Source: Longibacter salinarum
GTDB lineage: Bacteria; Bacteroidota; Rhodothermia; Rhodothermales; Salinibacteraceae
NCBI RefSeq assembly: GCF_002554795.1
Contig: NZ_PDEQ01000011.1
Location: 1-64,000, forward strand
Length of the DNA stretch: 64,000 bases
Direction: 5' to 3'
Both the position numbers and the translations under genes were made by a program. Below are positions 34,798 through 45,215 of the stretch, piece after piece (position 1 is the stretch's first letter; each line of letters begins with the position of its first letter). The notes under the pieces were generated by a model. The model did no database searches. It was not told the origin of the DNA and saw nothing but the letters and a program-made list of their open reading frames with translations.

Positions 34798-37059
34798 TCA
34801 GTCGCCGACCGGGACCGCGTGCGTCCGTGGCAGGACGACCGTGAAGCACGTCCCCTCGTCCTTCGCCGTCTCCACGTCGATGCGCCCCTCCATAAGGACG
34901 GCCAGCCGGTGAGCGATCGCTAGCCCAAGACCGTTTCCCTGGTAGTCCCGACTGACGCCCGTCGATTCCTGGCGAAAGGCTTCGAACAAGTAGGGCACGA
35001 ACGCATCGTCGATCCCGATTCCTGTATCCTCCACATCAATCAGGACGTTATCAGATTCGGTGTGCACGCGAACCGTGACCGTGCCATCGACATCGGTAAA
35101 CTTGACGGCATTGCTCAATAGGCTATCGAGAATACGGCGAAGGGCACCACGGTCGACCGTCATATCGACCTCCGTCGCCGGCAGATCGAGCACGAGGTTT
35201 ACGCCCGCCTCTCCAGCTTTTTCCTGATACTCCTCGACCACGAAGGCAACCTCATCGCAGACATCAACGGGAGCCGGCTGTATCGGCATCGAACCCGCCT
35301 CTAATCTTGAAAAGTCCAGCACACTATTGAGTGTTTGGAACAGCCGCTTTCCGCTTTTCTCGATCAAGCGGGAGAAGTGCAAAATGTCCGTGTTTTCCCC
35401 TCGTGAGGCATCCTCGCACTGTGTCTCGCCAATCATTTCGGCAAAGCCGATAATCGACGTTAGGGGCGTCCGGATCTCGTGGCGCATGTTCGCGAGAAAG
35501 ACCGACTTGAGACGATTTGCCTCCTCGGCCTGTTCTTTCGCTGCCACGAGGGCCTGCACCTGATGCGTCCGATCGAGCACCACCGCGGCATTGCCAGCAA
35601 GAATCTCTAGAAGCTGAACATCGAGGTCGGTGATGCCATCTGGCTCGTGGCTTCCGACGGAGATTACGCCGTGCCCGGCAAGCGGCACGTAGACCATCGA
35701 CCGAACGGGAGGGGCATCCGTCCCCGAGGGCGTCCCAATCCACGTTTCTCGAACATGAAGCGTCTCACCGGTACAGTAGGCTTCCGCGACGTAGCTATCG
35801 CCCGTGATGTGGTAGGAGGGCCAGATACTTCCATTCTCGCTCCCCTGTCCATTCTCGTGAACCTGCCCCGACTGATCGACTGGGACAAGAATGCCGTTTT
35901 CAAAAAAGCGTATGGCGGTGATCGGATATGCAAGCGTATCACGGACAAGCCGCTCGATCTGAACCGCGACGTCTGCCCGACTGCGAGCGCGAAGAAGGTT
36001 TTCCATCGCACCGTAAAGGGAGCGGATTGTCGCTCGACCCGAGCGCAGTTCGGCTTCCATGCTGTGCCGGTTTGTGACGTCCTGCAACGTACCCGCCACT
36101 TCGACGACCTCTCCATCGCGACGGACGGCACTACCTCGAACCTCCACCCATTTGCCTCTCCCCACGTCTAGCGGAAGCTCAAGCTCAAACGGTTCGCCCG
36201 TCTGGATGCACCGGCTCACCGCGGATCGAAACGTGGCATTTGCGCCGTCCCGAATAGGCGCGGAAAGCGTATCGAACGTGATCGTCGTCTCGGGCGACCG
36301 CTCATAAATACGATAGATCTGCCGCGTGCAGGAGAGCGTGTCATCGACCAGATCGAGTTGCCAGCCTCCGATGTTTCCGACCTCCTGCGTTGTATTTAAG
36401 AGCAGTTGGTGTTCATCGAGCGCTTTTTGCGTCTCGCGCCGGGCGGAATATTCAGACCATCGATTGTTATACAGAAGCACAGAAATGCCTGTCATCAGCG
36501 CCGCGGCCACGCCAATCACGGGAAGGTGCTCGAGCATATGCACGGCACCAATCAACGTCGGGGAAACAATAATTCCGGCAATCCCGACACCGAGCGCAAG
36601 GACTTGAAGCGGCCGAAACGGAATCGCTATGACCGCGACCATGTAGATCATGGAAATGAATCCCGGGCTCTGGATCGTTCGGCCGTACAGGATATCGTCG
36701 TACAGCATCACGGCTCCGCCCAGAAGAAGGACCAGGGCGGTCAAGATACGCCCGGCTCGCAACGAGCAGCCTTTCCATCCGAGCAACAAATAGAGGAGGG
36801 AAACGACCACCATGTACACATCGTCGATCAGCAACACGACCGACTGTTCGACGGGCGGCTCCGGCGTCAGAGCCATGGGACGGTCCAGCACCAGGACATT
36901 GATGGCCACGTAACAGAAGGTATTCACAAGACCAATCATCCCGGCCCAGTACAACCCTTGCTGCATGACCGAACGGAGCGACTCCCGGAAGCCGGGGTCA
37001 CTGTCGTGAGCGGCGGACGCGAAAAGCAGCGTCCAATTGTCCATACGGGGCTTTCCCAT
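34798..37059 (-). CDS. Membrane PAS-GAF sensor histidine kinase
   Basis: A 753-residue sensor kinase. About six TM helices occupy the first ~215 residues (WAGMIGLVNTFCYVAINVLV and later). A PAS domain follows (VGNIGGWQLDLVDDTLSCTR...VAGTLQDVT), then a GAF-like domain (SLYGAMENLLRARSRADVAV...LDVQLLEILAGNAAVVLDRT). HisKA is NMRHEIRTPLTSIIGF with phospho-acceptor His527. HATPase_c has N box NAVKFT, G1 DTGIGI and G2 GNGLGLAI. No receiver domain or response regulator gene adjoins, so it is an orphan kinase. The GAF type resembles those of halophile bacterio-opsin-activator-like sensors. Confidence 0.9.
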   Translation of the reverse strand: MGKPRMDNWTLLFASAAHDSDPGFRESLRSVMQQGLYWAGMIGLVNTFCYVAINVLVLDRPMALTPEPPVEQSVVLLIDDVYMVVVSLLYLLLGWKGCSLRAGRILTALVLLLGGAVMLYDDILYGRTIQSPGFISMIYMVAVIAIPFRPLQVLALGVGIAGIIVSPTLIGAVHMLEHLPVIGVAAALMTGISVLLYNNRWSEYSARRETQKALDEHQLLLNTTQEVGNIGGWQLDLVDDTLSCTRQIYRIYERSPETTITFDTLSAPIRDGANATFRSAVSRCIQTGEPFELELPLDVGRGKWVEVRGSAVRRDGEVVEVAGTLQDVTNRHSMEAELRSGRATIRSLYGAMENLLRARSRADVAVQIERLVRDTLAYPITAIRFFENGILVPVDQSGQVHENGQGSENGSIWPSYHITGDSYVAEAYCTGETLHVRETWIGTPSGTDAPPVRSMVYVPLAGHGVISVGSHEPDGITDLDVQLLEILAGNAAVVLDRTHQVQALVAAKEQAEEANRLKSVFLANMRHEIRTPLTSIIGFAEMIGETQCEDASRGENTDILHFSRLIEKSGKRLFQTLNSVLDFSRLEAGSMPIQPAPVDVCDEVAFVVEEYQEKAGEAGVNLVLDLPATEVDMTVDRGALRRILDSLLSNAVKFTDVDGTVTVRVHTESDNVLIDVEDTGIGIDDAFVPYLFEAFRQESTGVSRDYQGNGLGLAIAHRLAVLMEGRIDVETAKDEGTCFTVVLPRTHAVPVGD

Positions 37060-37252
37060 AAATCGAGTTTTCCCGTGACGGCGGCATCACAGGCACAAAA
37101 TGGGGACGTCAGCGGCAGCAAGAAGAGCTCAATGACACGTTGCAGTTTCAACCGTTGCGGACATTCACCTGCCAGAGCGAGGTCAAATCACACGTGAGGT
37201 CTGTCCGAACGATTACACCAGAACCGAATCACACAAAGTATAACGCTTTGAC

Positions 37253-37449
37253 AACCTGTTTGGCGTACGGCCTTCGGCGATCCAACGGTGCAGACTGCCC
37301 GGCGGTCCGTCCTCGCAAGGCTCACAATAAACAACTCGGTTGACCCCGTGCACCGTATCTACTGCATCATCGTAAAAAAATCACCGTTCGTCCAAGAATA
37401 GCTATAACCAACTGTCTTTTCGTTTCGCGCTCCATCCACCAAGCAGGTT
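37253..37449 (-). mobile_element. MITE-like element, copy 3 (inverted, about 197 bp)
   Basis: Begins AACCTGTTTGGCGTACGGCC at 37253 and ends ccatccaccaagcaggtt at 37449, matching the reverse complement of copies 1 and 2 at both ends. The interior keeps ccttcggc.atcc, cggtc.gtcctcg and aaaaaatcacc..tcg. It lies in the otherwise empty 508-bp gap (37060-37567) between the divergently oriented MATE/kinase neighbours. Confidence 0.75.
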
Positions 37450-37567
37450 GTGAATCAACTGCAATGATAATAAGGGCAACCTAAAGGAAGCTTTAGAGGA
37501 TCTTTTTTCCCTGACAGACCGCCCAATCACGCTCTAAATCCACCATGTGCGGGACCGGCACGGCCAT

Positions 37568-39028
37568 TCACCCCGGTCTGGAGATATTTCTCTGAGATCG
37601 GAATGCAACGTCATTCCAGCGTCCGCTTCGATATCGCATGTAGAGAATTGCTGCGGGAACGCCGGTCTCGAGAATGAGCGCGGCGTAAAGGCCGTAGAAG
37701 CCAAGTTCTGTCGTCGCACCGAGGTAGGCTGTCGGCAAGGCACAGATAACGAGGCCAAACACCTGTGCGTAGAACGGCCACCGGGTGTCGCCCGCGGCCC
37801 GAAGCGGGCCCAGTGCACCGTTCATCAGCCCCCAGGCAAGCACACTCAGGCAGGTTGCCCGAACGAGTGCAATGGTAATTTCAAGCACCTCCGGATCCTG
37901 AACGAACAACGTGCTTATCGGTCCGGCGAATGCGAACACACACAGAGCCGTGACCCCGTACGCGGCGACGGTAAATCGTAGAGCATCCTGCGCGTAGCCG
38001 GTTGTGGAGCGTGCGTCGCCCGTCCCCATCGCCTGTCCGACGAGACTGCTCGACGCCAGCCCAAAGCCCCAGCCGGGCGTGTTCATCAGCGCACGCACGC
38101 GCAGCGCCACGACAAAGGCGGCCACAGCATTCGGGCCAAACAGGCTGACGATCGCCAGCATCGGAAACTCCCCGCCATTCAGCGCGACATTGCGCAGCAC
38201 GAGAGGGGTGGCGATTCGCCTCAGCGACCGTGCTGTTTCCCCGTTCCAGAAGGGCGCCGCCCGATGGAGCCGAAGCGGCAGAGCTCCGATCATTGGCAGG
38301 TGACCACGGAGGAGCCCCGCGGCGAAAAACGCAGTCGCTGCCGCATTGCTGATGAGGGTCCCGAGCGCCGCTCCAACCACACCCAGGTCGAAGACGAAGA
38401 TGAGCGGCACGTTCAAGACGATGTTTCCGACCGCCGCGCCCGCCCGAATCATCATCGGCGTCTGGGCATCGTTTGCCCCCACGAAAGCGCGGCTTGCCAC
38501 GAGGTTGAGGGCCGCAAAGGGCATCGCCAGACTCGCGACGCGGAGATAATCCGCACCGTACGTAATGGCCTGCTCGCCGGAGCCGATGATCTGAATAAAT
38601 GGCTCCGGAATGAACCCGAAAAGACCCGCGAACGGGATCGTGACGCCAGCGGCCACGATCGCGCTCACCGTGATCGCAGCATCTACACCTCGCTCCTCGT
38701 CCGCACCCACGCGCTGGGATACAAGGCTGATCGTTCCGCCAGCGACGCCACCCCCGAGGATGAACGCAAGCATCCAGAAGGGCAGCCCATACCCGACGCC
38801 GGCAATTGCCGCAGGTCCGAGCGCGATGCCGACCATCGCCACGTCTGCTGTCGACTTCGACATGCGAGCAATCCCGGTGACGATCCGAGGCCACGCCAGG
38901 TCAGCGATCCGGTAGGCCCGGTCCCCATCGATCCAGCCCAGATAGGTCAGCAGGCGACCGATGCCTTCAATGGTAGCACGAACGGGGTTCAGAATCGGCG
39001 CAGTGCCTTTTTGATTGGGGGGCAACAC
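37568..39028 (-). CDS. MATE-family efflux transporter
   Basis: A 486-residue, 12-TM multidrug/toxin extrusion protein: RIVTGIARMSKSTADVAMVG at TM1, GYGLPFWMLAFILGGGVAGG, SRAFVGANDAQTPMMIRAGA between repeats, and LVGQAMGTGDARS in the second half, where MATE proteins have the Q..G...G motif. It probably exports cationic drugs with Na+ or H+ (family knowledge). Single gene, no regulator next to it. Confidence 0.92.
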   Translation of the reverse strand: MLPPNQKGTAPILNPVRATIEGIGRLLTYLGWIDGDRAYRIADLAWPRIVTGIARMSKSTADVAMVGIALGPAAIAGVGYGLPFWMLAFILGGGVAGGTISLVSQRVGADEERGVDAAITVSAIVAAGVTIPFAGLFGFIPEPFIQIIGSGEQAITYGADYLRVASLAMPFAALNLVASRAFVGANDAQTPMMIRAGAAVGNIVLNVPLIFVFDLGVVGAALGTLISNAAATAFFAAGLLRGHLPMIGALPLRLHRAAPFWNGETARSLRRIATPLVLRNVALNGGEFPMLAIVSLFGPNAVAAFVVALRVRALMNTPGWGFGLASSSLVGQAMGTGDARSTTGYAQDALRFTVAAYGVTALCVFAFAGPISTLFVQDPEVLEITIALVRATCLSVLAWGLMNGALGPLRAAGDTRWPFYAQVFGLVICALPTAYLGATTELGFYGLYAALILETGVPAAILYMRYRSGRWNDVAFRSQRNISRPG

Positions 39029-39186
39029 GTCAGACCGTGCCGTCAGAACATGTACGACCTGTAGACGAATGACCGATTCTCAGAGTTGGAGGTCCGCTGC
39101 CCGCGCCCGTTGTCTACAGTTTTCATCACTTGTAACATGAGCCGTCCAGGGCGAGGCAGGAATCGTGCACGGTTGGACCGTTCCCG

Positions 39187-40227
39187 TTAGCTACCCTCGT
39201 GCACGGCGAGGTCTTGCTTCTCCGAGGGACTCGAACTCACTGGCCACCGGATGGCTTTCCACGCCGTGAGGGCGAGCGCGCCGCTTCCGAGGAATACAGC
39301 GATGGGCGTCACCACACTGCCGAAAAAGGGCAGCCATCCGGCAAGCAGCAGAAAGACGAGCCCAGACGCGGCCGCCCGGTATGGATGCCAGGCCTCGTCG
39401 TGCCCACGGAACCGCGCCATCACGTAGTCGCCGAGACGGATCCCGGAAACGATGTAGCCGATGACGGCTGCCGCCGGCAACAGGATGAACAGAATCCCGA
39501 GGGCGATGGGAATACCGACGAGCGTCGCGAAGAGAGCGCCCGCAACGAGAGGTAGGCCGGCCCACACCGCAAGCCCTGCCAGTACAGTCGCTCCGACATC
39601 ATCGGTGATGAGCGCCCCCATCTCACGCATCTTCTTCGGCGCCACTGCCGCTGCAATCAGTCCCGCACCGATGATAGCGACGGCTCCTCCGAGAGCTACG
39701 AGCACACCGAAAAGCAGTAGACCGTGCGCGATCGGATACTCGAGTCCAGACTGAACCCTCCCCCGAATCGCCACATCGTCTGTGCGCCCCAGATCCGATG
39801 CCACGAGATGCACATCGTTCCGAATCACGGTTCCATCGGAGAGGTCCGCCCGCCCGTCGATGACCACTAGCGTTCCGACGTTTGCTCTTCGAAATGTTGC
39901 GTCCCCGTTGACCACGACGACCGCCTCAACGGTTCCCTCCACGACGAGATTGCCATCAATCACGATCACAGCCCCTTCTCGCTCCTCGGCTGCCACCGTC
40001 ATATCACCACCGACGCGCATCCGAAGACGATCGGGCGTGAGCGCATCGACGGGTTGAAATGGTCCGTGCTCTGTCGTATCGGGACGAAGCTGGTCCAGCG
40101 CCTCCGCACGGGCGAGCGGCGTCGTGGGGTGCGCCGTCCACAGGGCAAGTAAGAGGACGATCCACAGCATCGACCGCAGTGACTTGCTCCAGACCGTCGC
40201 AGGGCATACATCATCGATTATGTTCAT
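39187..40227 (-). CDS. Bactofilin-like polymer-forming membrane protein
   Basis: A 346-residue protein. A signal peptide/TM (SMLWIVLLLALWTAHP) is followed by a right-handed beta-helix stretch typical of bactofilin-like polymer-forming domains (GDMTVAAEEREGAVIVIDGN, LVVEGTVEAVVVVNGDATFR, ANVGTLVVIDGRADLSDGTV). Five or six TM helices follow (LLLFGVLVALGGAVAIIGAG, AGALFATLVGIPIALGILFI, ASGLVFLLLAGWLPFFGSVV). Similar exported beta-helix plus polytopic proteins occur in several phyla without known function. ATG 40227 is chosen; the frame is open to 40287. Confidence 0.75.
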   Translation of the reverse strand: MNIIDDVCPATVWSKSLRSMLWIVLLLALWTAHPTTPLARAEALDQLRPDTTEHGPFQPVDALTPDRLRMRVGGDMTVAAEEREGAVIVIDGNLVVEGTVEAVVVVNGDATFRRANVGTLVVIDGRADLSDGTVIRNDVHLVASDLGRTDDVAIRGRVQSGLEYPIAHGLLLFGVLVALGGAVAIIGAGLIAAAVAPKKMREMGALITDDVGATVLAGLAVWAGLPLVAGALFATLVGIPIALGILFILLPAAAVIGYIVSGIRLGDYVMARFRGHDEAWHPYRAAASGLVFLLLAGWLPFFGSVVTPIAVFLGSGALALTAWKAIRWPVSSSPSEKQDLAVHEGS

Positions 40228-40675
40228 CGTTCTACCGGCTCGGATGAAACGCATTCCACGCACTCGGTTGGACGCCCTGTATCTCACGGGGCGCAGCGCA
40301 TCCCGCCCCGCCGGCCCATCAACGTTGGTGCTCCAGGGATAAATCGAGATCCCCGCGGATCGCCGTACTCGGACGTCTCCTCTCCCAAGATGACGATAAC
40401 AAGAGAATGCGTCGTGGTATCGATCGCTGCATCCGCTATCGAGCCAGACCGACGGTTAGTGTAGGACAGCGCCCCGCGTACACGAGACCGGCGATCGGAG
40501 ATGTTCGCGAGCGACAAGACGTGGCGGGTAGAATCGCACGCTCCCGATCGTCAGCGTCGGTCTGACGCATCTTGCTCCCTGCGCTCCTACCTGGCATGCG
40601 AACCCAAAAGCGCCCTCCCGGGACTATTCCAGGCAGGGCGCTCTTGCTACCGAAGAACTGTATGGGCCGTTGGGG
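40228..40675. other. Non-coding gap with a terminator for the downstream gene
   Basis: 448 bp without a credible ORF. It contains the terminator at 40609-40642 (reported separately) and the promoter region of the bactofilin-like gene. Confidence 0.5.
40609..40642 (-). terminator. Rho-independent terminator of the surface-protein gene
   Basis: On the minus strand AGCGCCCT ... AGGGCGCT encloses a GC-rich loop and is followed by TTTT. It lies 34 bp after the stop of the gene at 40676. Confidence 0.75.
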
Positions 40676-43441
40676 CTAGCGAACGACAGTGAGTTTCTGC
40701 GTTTTCACGTGCCCCCCGCCCATCAGGCGAAGGAAGTACGCTCCCGTCGCGAGCCCGTCAACGTTCAACGTCATCTGCTGACGTCCAGCTCCGGAGACGC
40801 TGTGCGTTCGCACCTCGCGTCCGAGCAGGTCGTAGAGCACCAGGCGCGCATTGCTTACGTCCTCCGGTACCGCAAACCGCACCGTGGCCTGCGTCCGGGC
40901 CGGGTTCGGGTACGTCCCGAGCAACTCCATCTGACGTGCGCCAGACGGCGTTACGACGATCTCTTTCGTGAAGCTCTCCGAGCCGTCGACATCGACCTGC
41001 CGGAGACGATACGTCAGCTCTTCCGCCTCGTACGGAAGGTCGCGGTCCGTGAACTGGTAGGTTTGCGCTTCCGTCGTCGTCCCCGCACCGTCCACGCGCG
41101 TCAGCGAGGTCCAGCTCCCGGTGCCGATGCGACGCTCCACGTCGAAGCCGGCGTTTCCGGTCTCCGTCAACGTCTGCCACCGAAGCTCAACCGTGCCACC
41201 GGATGGGGTCGCCGTGAATCCAGCCATCTCGACCGGGAGCGCCATCACATTGCCCGATAGCGGGAGCGATGCGAAGGTCGCCGTCGCCTGTCCATTCACG
41301 GTGGCGAGTTCGCCTCCCACAACCGTGAGGTCCGATGGTTTGTCGAGCAAAAACTGCATGCCGGAAGTCGACGCTCCGGCGTCAACGTCAATCGCGAGAA
41401 TCACGTATCGCGTATCGGTATCAACCGCTTCGTTGAACGCTGTGAAGGCGAGGCTTGCAGGCGCATTCGAGTTGTCGACATCGACTTCGCCCAGCTTCGT
41501 GTCGGTACCCACATCTAGCGTGGCATCCTCTGACGCGAAGAGACGCGCGACCGAGACCCCGGCCACACCCGGAGCACTGTTCGTCAGGGTCACAGCCTCG
41601 AACGTCGCTCCGACCGACCCGGCCGACAGCGTAAACATTCCGACGACGTTATTGTCTGTACCCGGATCGACATTTACCGTCAGATCGAGCCCGCTGGGAG
41701 AGCCGTCGGTCACAGCCAGATCCGGCACGTCGGTGACGGTGAGGGTGAACGTCTCCGACGTCGTGTTGTCCGACTTCGTGCCGTCACTGACCGTCAGGGT
41801 AATTGTTGCCGTCCCGCTTTTGCCAGCCGCCGGCGTAATTTCGACGGTTCGATCGGCACCCGTTCCAGCAAGTGTTATATTCGCATCAGGAACCAGATCC
41901 TGATTGTCTGATGACGCGGTCACGACAAGGTCGGACGCCGCTGTCTGTGAGTCGCCGACGGTGAAGTTAAGCGGCCCGAGCGTACCGTCCTCCGTGATCG
42001 TCTGGTGTGCGATGGTGCCAATGGTGGGTGGCTCGTTGCTTGCCTCTCCCTGAAGGTTCACCACGCGGGTCCCTTCCGGCAGATCGGTGTTGATGTTCAG
42101 GCTTCCAGATGCCCCACCGCTCGTAGTCGGTGAAAACGACACGTCGATCTCACAGCTCTCAGACGCTGCGAGCGCAGTCGGACAAGCGTCGGTCGATGCA
42201 AACGGAGCGTCTGTCTCAATCGACGAAATGTTGACCGTGGCTCCCGTACGATTCGTAATGATCACCGATTCGGTGCCGCTTGTTTCACCCAACAAAACAG
42301 AGCCAAAATCGATGGTGGAACGCGAGACCTCCAGCCCGTAGCCTCGCAACCGCTCTCCGTATGACCGGAGGAAGATGTCTCCATTCTCTTCGTAGAGAAA
42401 GAGAACGTCGCCATTCGTGCTATTAATGTCCGCTTGAGCGATCGAGGTTGTCGAAACGGTTGTCGGCGTGCCAAACGTCGCTCCGAGATCCTGGCTCACG
42501 ACAAACTTGACCCTCGCATTCTCTACGTATCCCGTGACGACATTTCCATATTCATCTGCCGCAAGCGACCGTCCCTGAGAGGTCTCGGCTTTGGGGGCCG
42601 GAATGATCTCGGACGTTTCCTTCCCAAGATCAATTTTGTAGGTTTCCGAGCCGATGCCTCCACCGACAAACAGGAACCGTCCCTGACTTCCACTCGAAAG
42701 GGCTCCGACCGAGTAGTAAACATAGGGATCATCGGATGGCGTGATCGGCGTACCGAACGTGGTTCCGAAATCCGTACTCACCGAATACGTCACGTCCGGG
42801 TCGTCGAACTGAGCAATCACATCCCTGGAAATAGGATCGACCAGGATATCAGAAAAGATCGAGGACTGGCCCGTAGGCGGTTCCTGAAACGTCTGGCCTC
42901 CATCATTGCTGACGACAACTTTCGTCCCTTCGCGTCCTACAAAGTACAGATTGTTGCCGTCGGTCGCGAAGTGAACAGAGAGAGACCTAAGCTTCGCGGC
43001 GTCCACAGCCGCAGCGAACGTGCTTGCACCATCCATGCTCTTTGCGACCATCAGCCGGTCATTTTCGACCCAGGCCACGTACACGGCTCCGTTCGAGGAT
43101 ACGTCAATCTCGACCTCCGCATTCGTAGACGTGACCGTCACGGGCGACGAGAACGAGGCGCCGTCGTCCATGCTCTTGACGACCTGAATGCCATTTCCGC
43201 CGTGATAGGCAACATAAATGGTTCCATCCGCCCCGACAGCAATATTGTCGGACGTGTTTGCACTTGCGATGGTGTTTCCGCTCGCTGTTGAGGGACTGAC
43301 GGCCACCTGCGCGAGAGCGGGTCCGGAAGACAGGAAGAGAAAAAGGATTGCGACCAGCAACGCGGCCCCTCCACGAAAGAACGGAACGAGCGGTGTGACG
43401 CGCTTCAGAAGACTGTCAGGATACGATCGGGGATAGAACAT
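40676..43441 (-). CDS. Secreted sialidase-like/choice-of-anchor protein with type IX sorting tail
   Basis: A 921-residue surface protein. The signal peptide (GGAALLVAILFLFLSSGPALA) is followed by a BNR/sialidase-like propeller (VGADGTIYVAYHGGNGIQVV, KSMDDGASFSSPV repeats). Next comes an ASPM-SPD-2-Hydin/choice-of-anchor-D domain (STIDFGSVLLGETSGTESVI ... LQGEAS). A cadherin-like/Ig domain follows (HQTITEDGTLGPLNFTV ... ATITLTVSDG), then a beta domain. Last is the C-terminal module ALPVEMAGF...WQTLTETGNAGFDVERR and the sorting domain YPNPARTQATVRFAV...LKxxGxYFLRL...LTVVR. The end module is homologous to that of 12563-16324. ATG 43441 gives the signal peptide; the frame is open to 43594. No catalytic sialidase Arg triad was identified, so function is unknown. 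Confidence 0.85.
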   Translation of the reverse strand: MFYPRSYPDSLLKRVTPLVPFFRGGAALLVAILFLFLSSGPALAQVAVSPSTASGNTIASANTSDNIAVGADGTIYVAYHGGNGIQVVKSMDDGASFSSPVTVTSTNAEVEIDVSSNGAVYVAWVENDRLMVAKSMDGASTFAAAVDAAKLRSLSVHFATDGNNLYFVGREGTKVVVSNDGGQTFQEPPTGQSSIFSDILVDPISRDVIAQFDDPDVTYSVSTDFGTTFGTPITPSDDPYVYYSVGALSSGSQGRFLFVGGGIGSETYKIDLGKETSEIIPAPKAETSQGRSLAADEYGNVVTGYVENARVKFVVSQDLGATFGTPTTVSTTSIAQADINSTNGDVLFLYEENGDIFLRSYGERLRGYGLEVSRSTIDFGSVLLGETSGTESVIITNRTGATVNISSIETDAPFASTDACPTALAASESCEIDVSFSPTTSGGASGSLNINTDLPEGTRVVNLQGEASNEPPTIGTIAHQTITEDGTLGPLNFTVGDSQTAASDLVVTASSDNQDLVPDANITLAGTGADRTVEITPAAGKSGTATITLTVSDGTKSDNTTSETFTLTVTDVPDLAVTDGSPSGLDLTVNVDPGTDNNVVGMFTLSAGSVGATFEAVTLTNSAPGVAGVSVARLFASEDATLDVGTDTKLGEVDVDNSNAPASLAFTAFNEAVDTDTRYVILAIDVDAGASTSGMQFLLDKPSDLTVVGGELATVNGQATATFASLPLSGNVMALPVEMAGFTATPSGGTVELRWQTLTETGNAGFDVERRIGTGSWTSLTRVDGAGTTTEAQTYQFTDRDLPYEAEELTYRLRQVDVDGSESFTKEIVVTPSGARQMELLGTYPNPARTQATVRFAVPEDVSNARLVLYDLLGREVRTHSVSGAGRQQMTLNVDGLATGAYFLRLMGGGHVKTQKLTVVR

Positions 43442-43969
43442 GATAAGTGAAGGGGGCGAGACGGAGGGAAAGAGGCGATCCGCTGACCCGGTGACGTACT
43501 GAATGTCCCCGAGACAGTGAATCGAAATCATCGAGTCTAGCCGTCTTCGCGTGCACCACGAGTGCGACGAATGACCAGCCGATCCTGGCTCCACGCCAAA
43601 GAGCGGAGGTGGAATCGATCTCTGCCTCCGAATCTGGTCCTACTGCGAGGAGCCGATTCTACTCACCGGTTAATTAACACCGTCGGGACGACTTCCTTAG
43701 TGCGCACAGATACGTAATTTGGAGTCATGTCCCTCGAGACCGTCGACGCGAACGAATGACAGTTCGTGTCCAGGCCATCAGTGTCCACCTTTCCATCGAG
43801 CGGAGGAAGCAGGCATCCGTCGGCAGGCGAACACCGACGCGAGTTCTGAATCGCGAGAGTCACTGTGACCTCTGTTCACCACCGGGAGCCTCCTCGCCCG
43901 GCCTCGGTAGGTATCGTATGGTCGTTCTCGCTGCCGTCTGTCGTTTTCCTTGAGCCCGATACCACCTTC
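43442..43969. other. Non-coding gap between divergent genes
   Basis: 528 bp between the minus-strand surface protein and the plus-strand acetyltransferase. In-frame upstream extensions of both genes exist but look non-coding. No repeat or hairpin of note. Confidence 0.4.
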
Positions 43970-45130
43970 ATGTGTTCTGGAGATGAGGAAACAGGCGATA
44001 CTTCTCCGCCCGCGCGATACCGCTCGCTCGACGCTTTCCGGGGCGTGGCGGTCGTTCTGATGTTCAACGCCCACGTCGTCAACACGACGCTACGCCCCGG
44101 ACTGCAGGAGGGTCTTCTCTTTCGCATCGTCGACCTCATCAACGGGCTCGTCGCGCCCGTTTTTCTCCTCACCGCCGGTCTCGTCTTTGCGCTGGCCACA
44201 CCTCCCTCATCGACCGATCGGATCGCCACCGTAAAAGGATGGGGGAAGCAGCTGCTCCTGATCTGGGTCATCGGGTATCTGCTTCGTGCGCCCGGCCTCA
44301 TGCCCGAATCCTGGCACCACGCGGGAGCGCAAGACTGGGATCGGTTCCTGAAGGTCGATATCCTGCACTGCATCGCGCTCAGCTGGGTCGTGCTGCTCTC
44401 GGCCTACGTCACGATCCGATCGGCCGCCACCCGACGACGCGTTCTGGGCGGACTGTGTATAGGAATTGTCGCCGCTACGCCCGTCCTGTGGTCTGTGTCC
44501 TTTCCGTCGGTGATCCCCGTCGCGCTCGCGAACTACGTCACGGCGGAGTACGAATCTCTCTTCCCGTTCTTCCCCTGGGGCGCCTACGTTTTGGCTGGTA
44601 CCGTGGCGGGACGCGCGCTCATCTCGGCCGACCGCCGGAATGTTGCGCGACAGCATATGCGTCGCCTCCTGCTTGTCGGCGGCGTCGGCGGCCTGAGCCT
44701 CGGCCTGCTGGCCTTCAACGGACACCGGCTCTGGCCCGGCGTAGGATGGGACGGAGATCCTGTCGTCATCGCGGCCTACCTCCTGCTCTCCCTCGCCACG
44801 ATGGCCCTCTTCTATCTCGCACTGGAGCCCACGCAATCCGGACAGGCGCAGCCGCAGGATCCGGGTTGGCTCGAAATCGTCGGGCAGGAGTCGCTCCTTC
44901 TCTACGTTGCGCACCTGCTGGTGCTCTACCGCCTGGGATGGAACGAACACACCCTGGCGTCGACCTTCGGCAATGCACTCGGCCCCTGGGGCGTCATTGC
45001 TCTCTTCATCGCCCTCTCCATCGCAATGGCGGGTCTGGCCCTCGGCTGGCAGCGGACGAAAGAAAACCGAAGCCTTCGCGTCTGGGTACAGGTCATCGGA
45101 CTCACCATCGCGGCCTATGCTCTGGCGTGA
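43970..45130 (+). CDS. Heparan-alpha-glucosaminide N-acetyltransferase-like membrane protein
   Basis: A 386-residue polytopic protein with about ten TM helices. The N-terminus YRSLDAFRGVAVVLMFNAHV is the catalytic-domain signature of the HGSNAT/DUF1624 family: R...D..RG.......H, with the His proposed to relay the acetyl group. WxxHxDxLHCIALSWVVLLS-like segment DILHCIALSW and FFPWGAYVLAGTVAGR also fit. The bacterial substrate is unknown, probably a cell-surface sugar. ATG 43970 places the signature near the N-terminus; GTG 43865 would add 35 residues. Confidence 0.75.
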   Translation: MCSGDEETGDTSPPARYRSLDAFRGVAVVLMFNAHVVNTTLRPGLQEGLLFRIVDLINGLVAPVFLLTAGLVFALATPPSSTDRIATVKGWGKQLLLIWVIGYLLRAPGLMPESWHHAGAQDWDRFLKVDILHCIALSWVVLLSAYVTIRSAATRRRVLGGLCIGIVAATPVLWSVSFPSVIPVALANYVTAEYESLFPFFPWGAYVLAGTVAGRALISADRRNVARQHMRRLLLVGGVGGLSLGLLAFNGHRLWPGVGWDGDPVVIAAYLLLSLATMALFYLALEPTQSGQAQPQDPGWLEIVGQESLLLYVAHLLVLYRLGWNEHTLASTFGNALGPWGVIALFIALSIAMAGLALGWQRTKENRSLRVWVQVIGLTIAAYALA

Positions 45131-45215
45131 CGGACAGGGCGAACATCCATAGCCGATACGAAAAACGTTTTCTAAGTCCCACCGAACCTCGCCTCTCAAC
45201 GACTGAGAAATCCTC

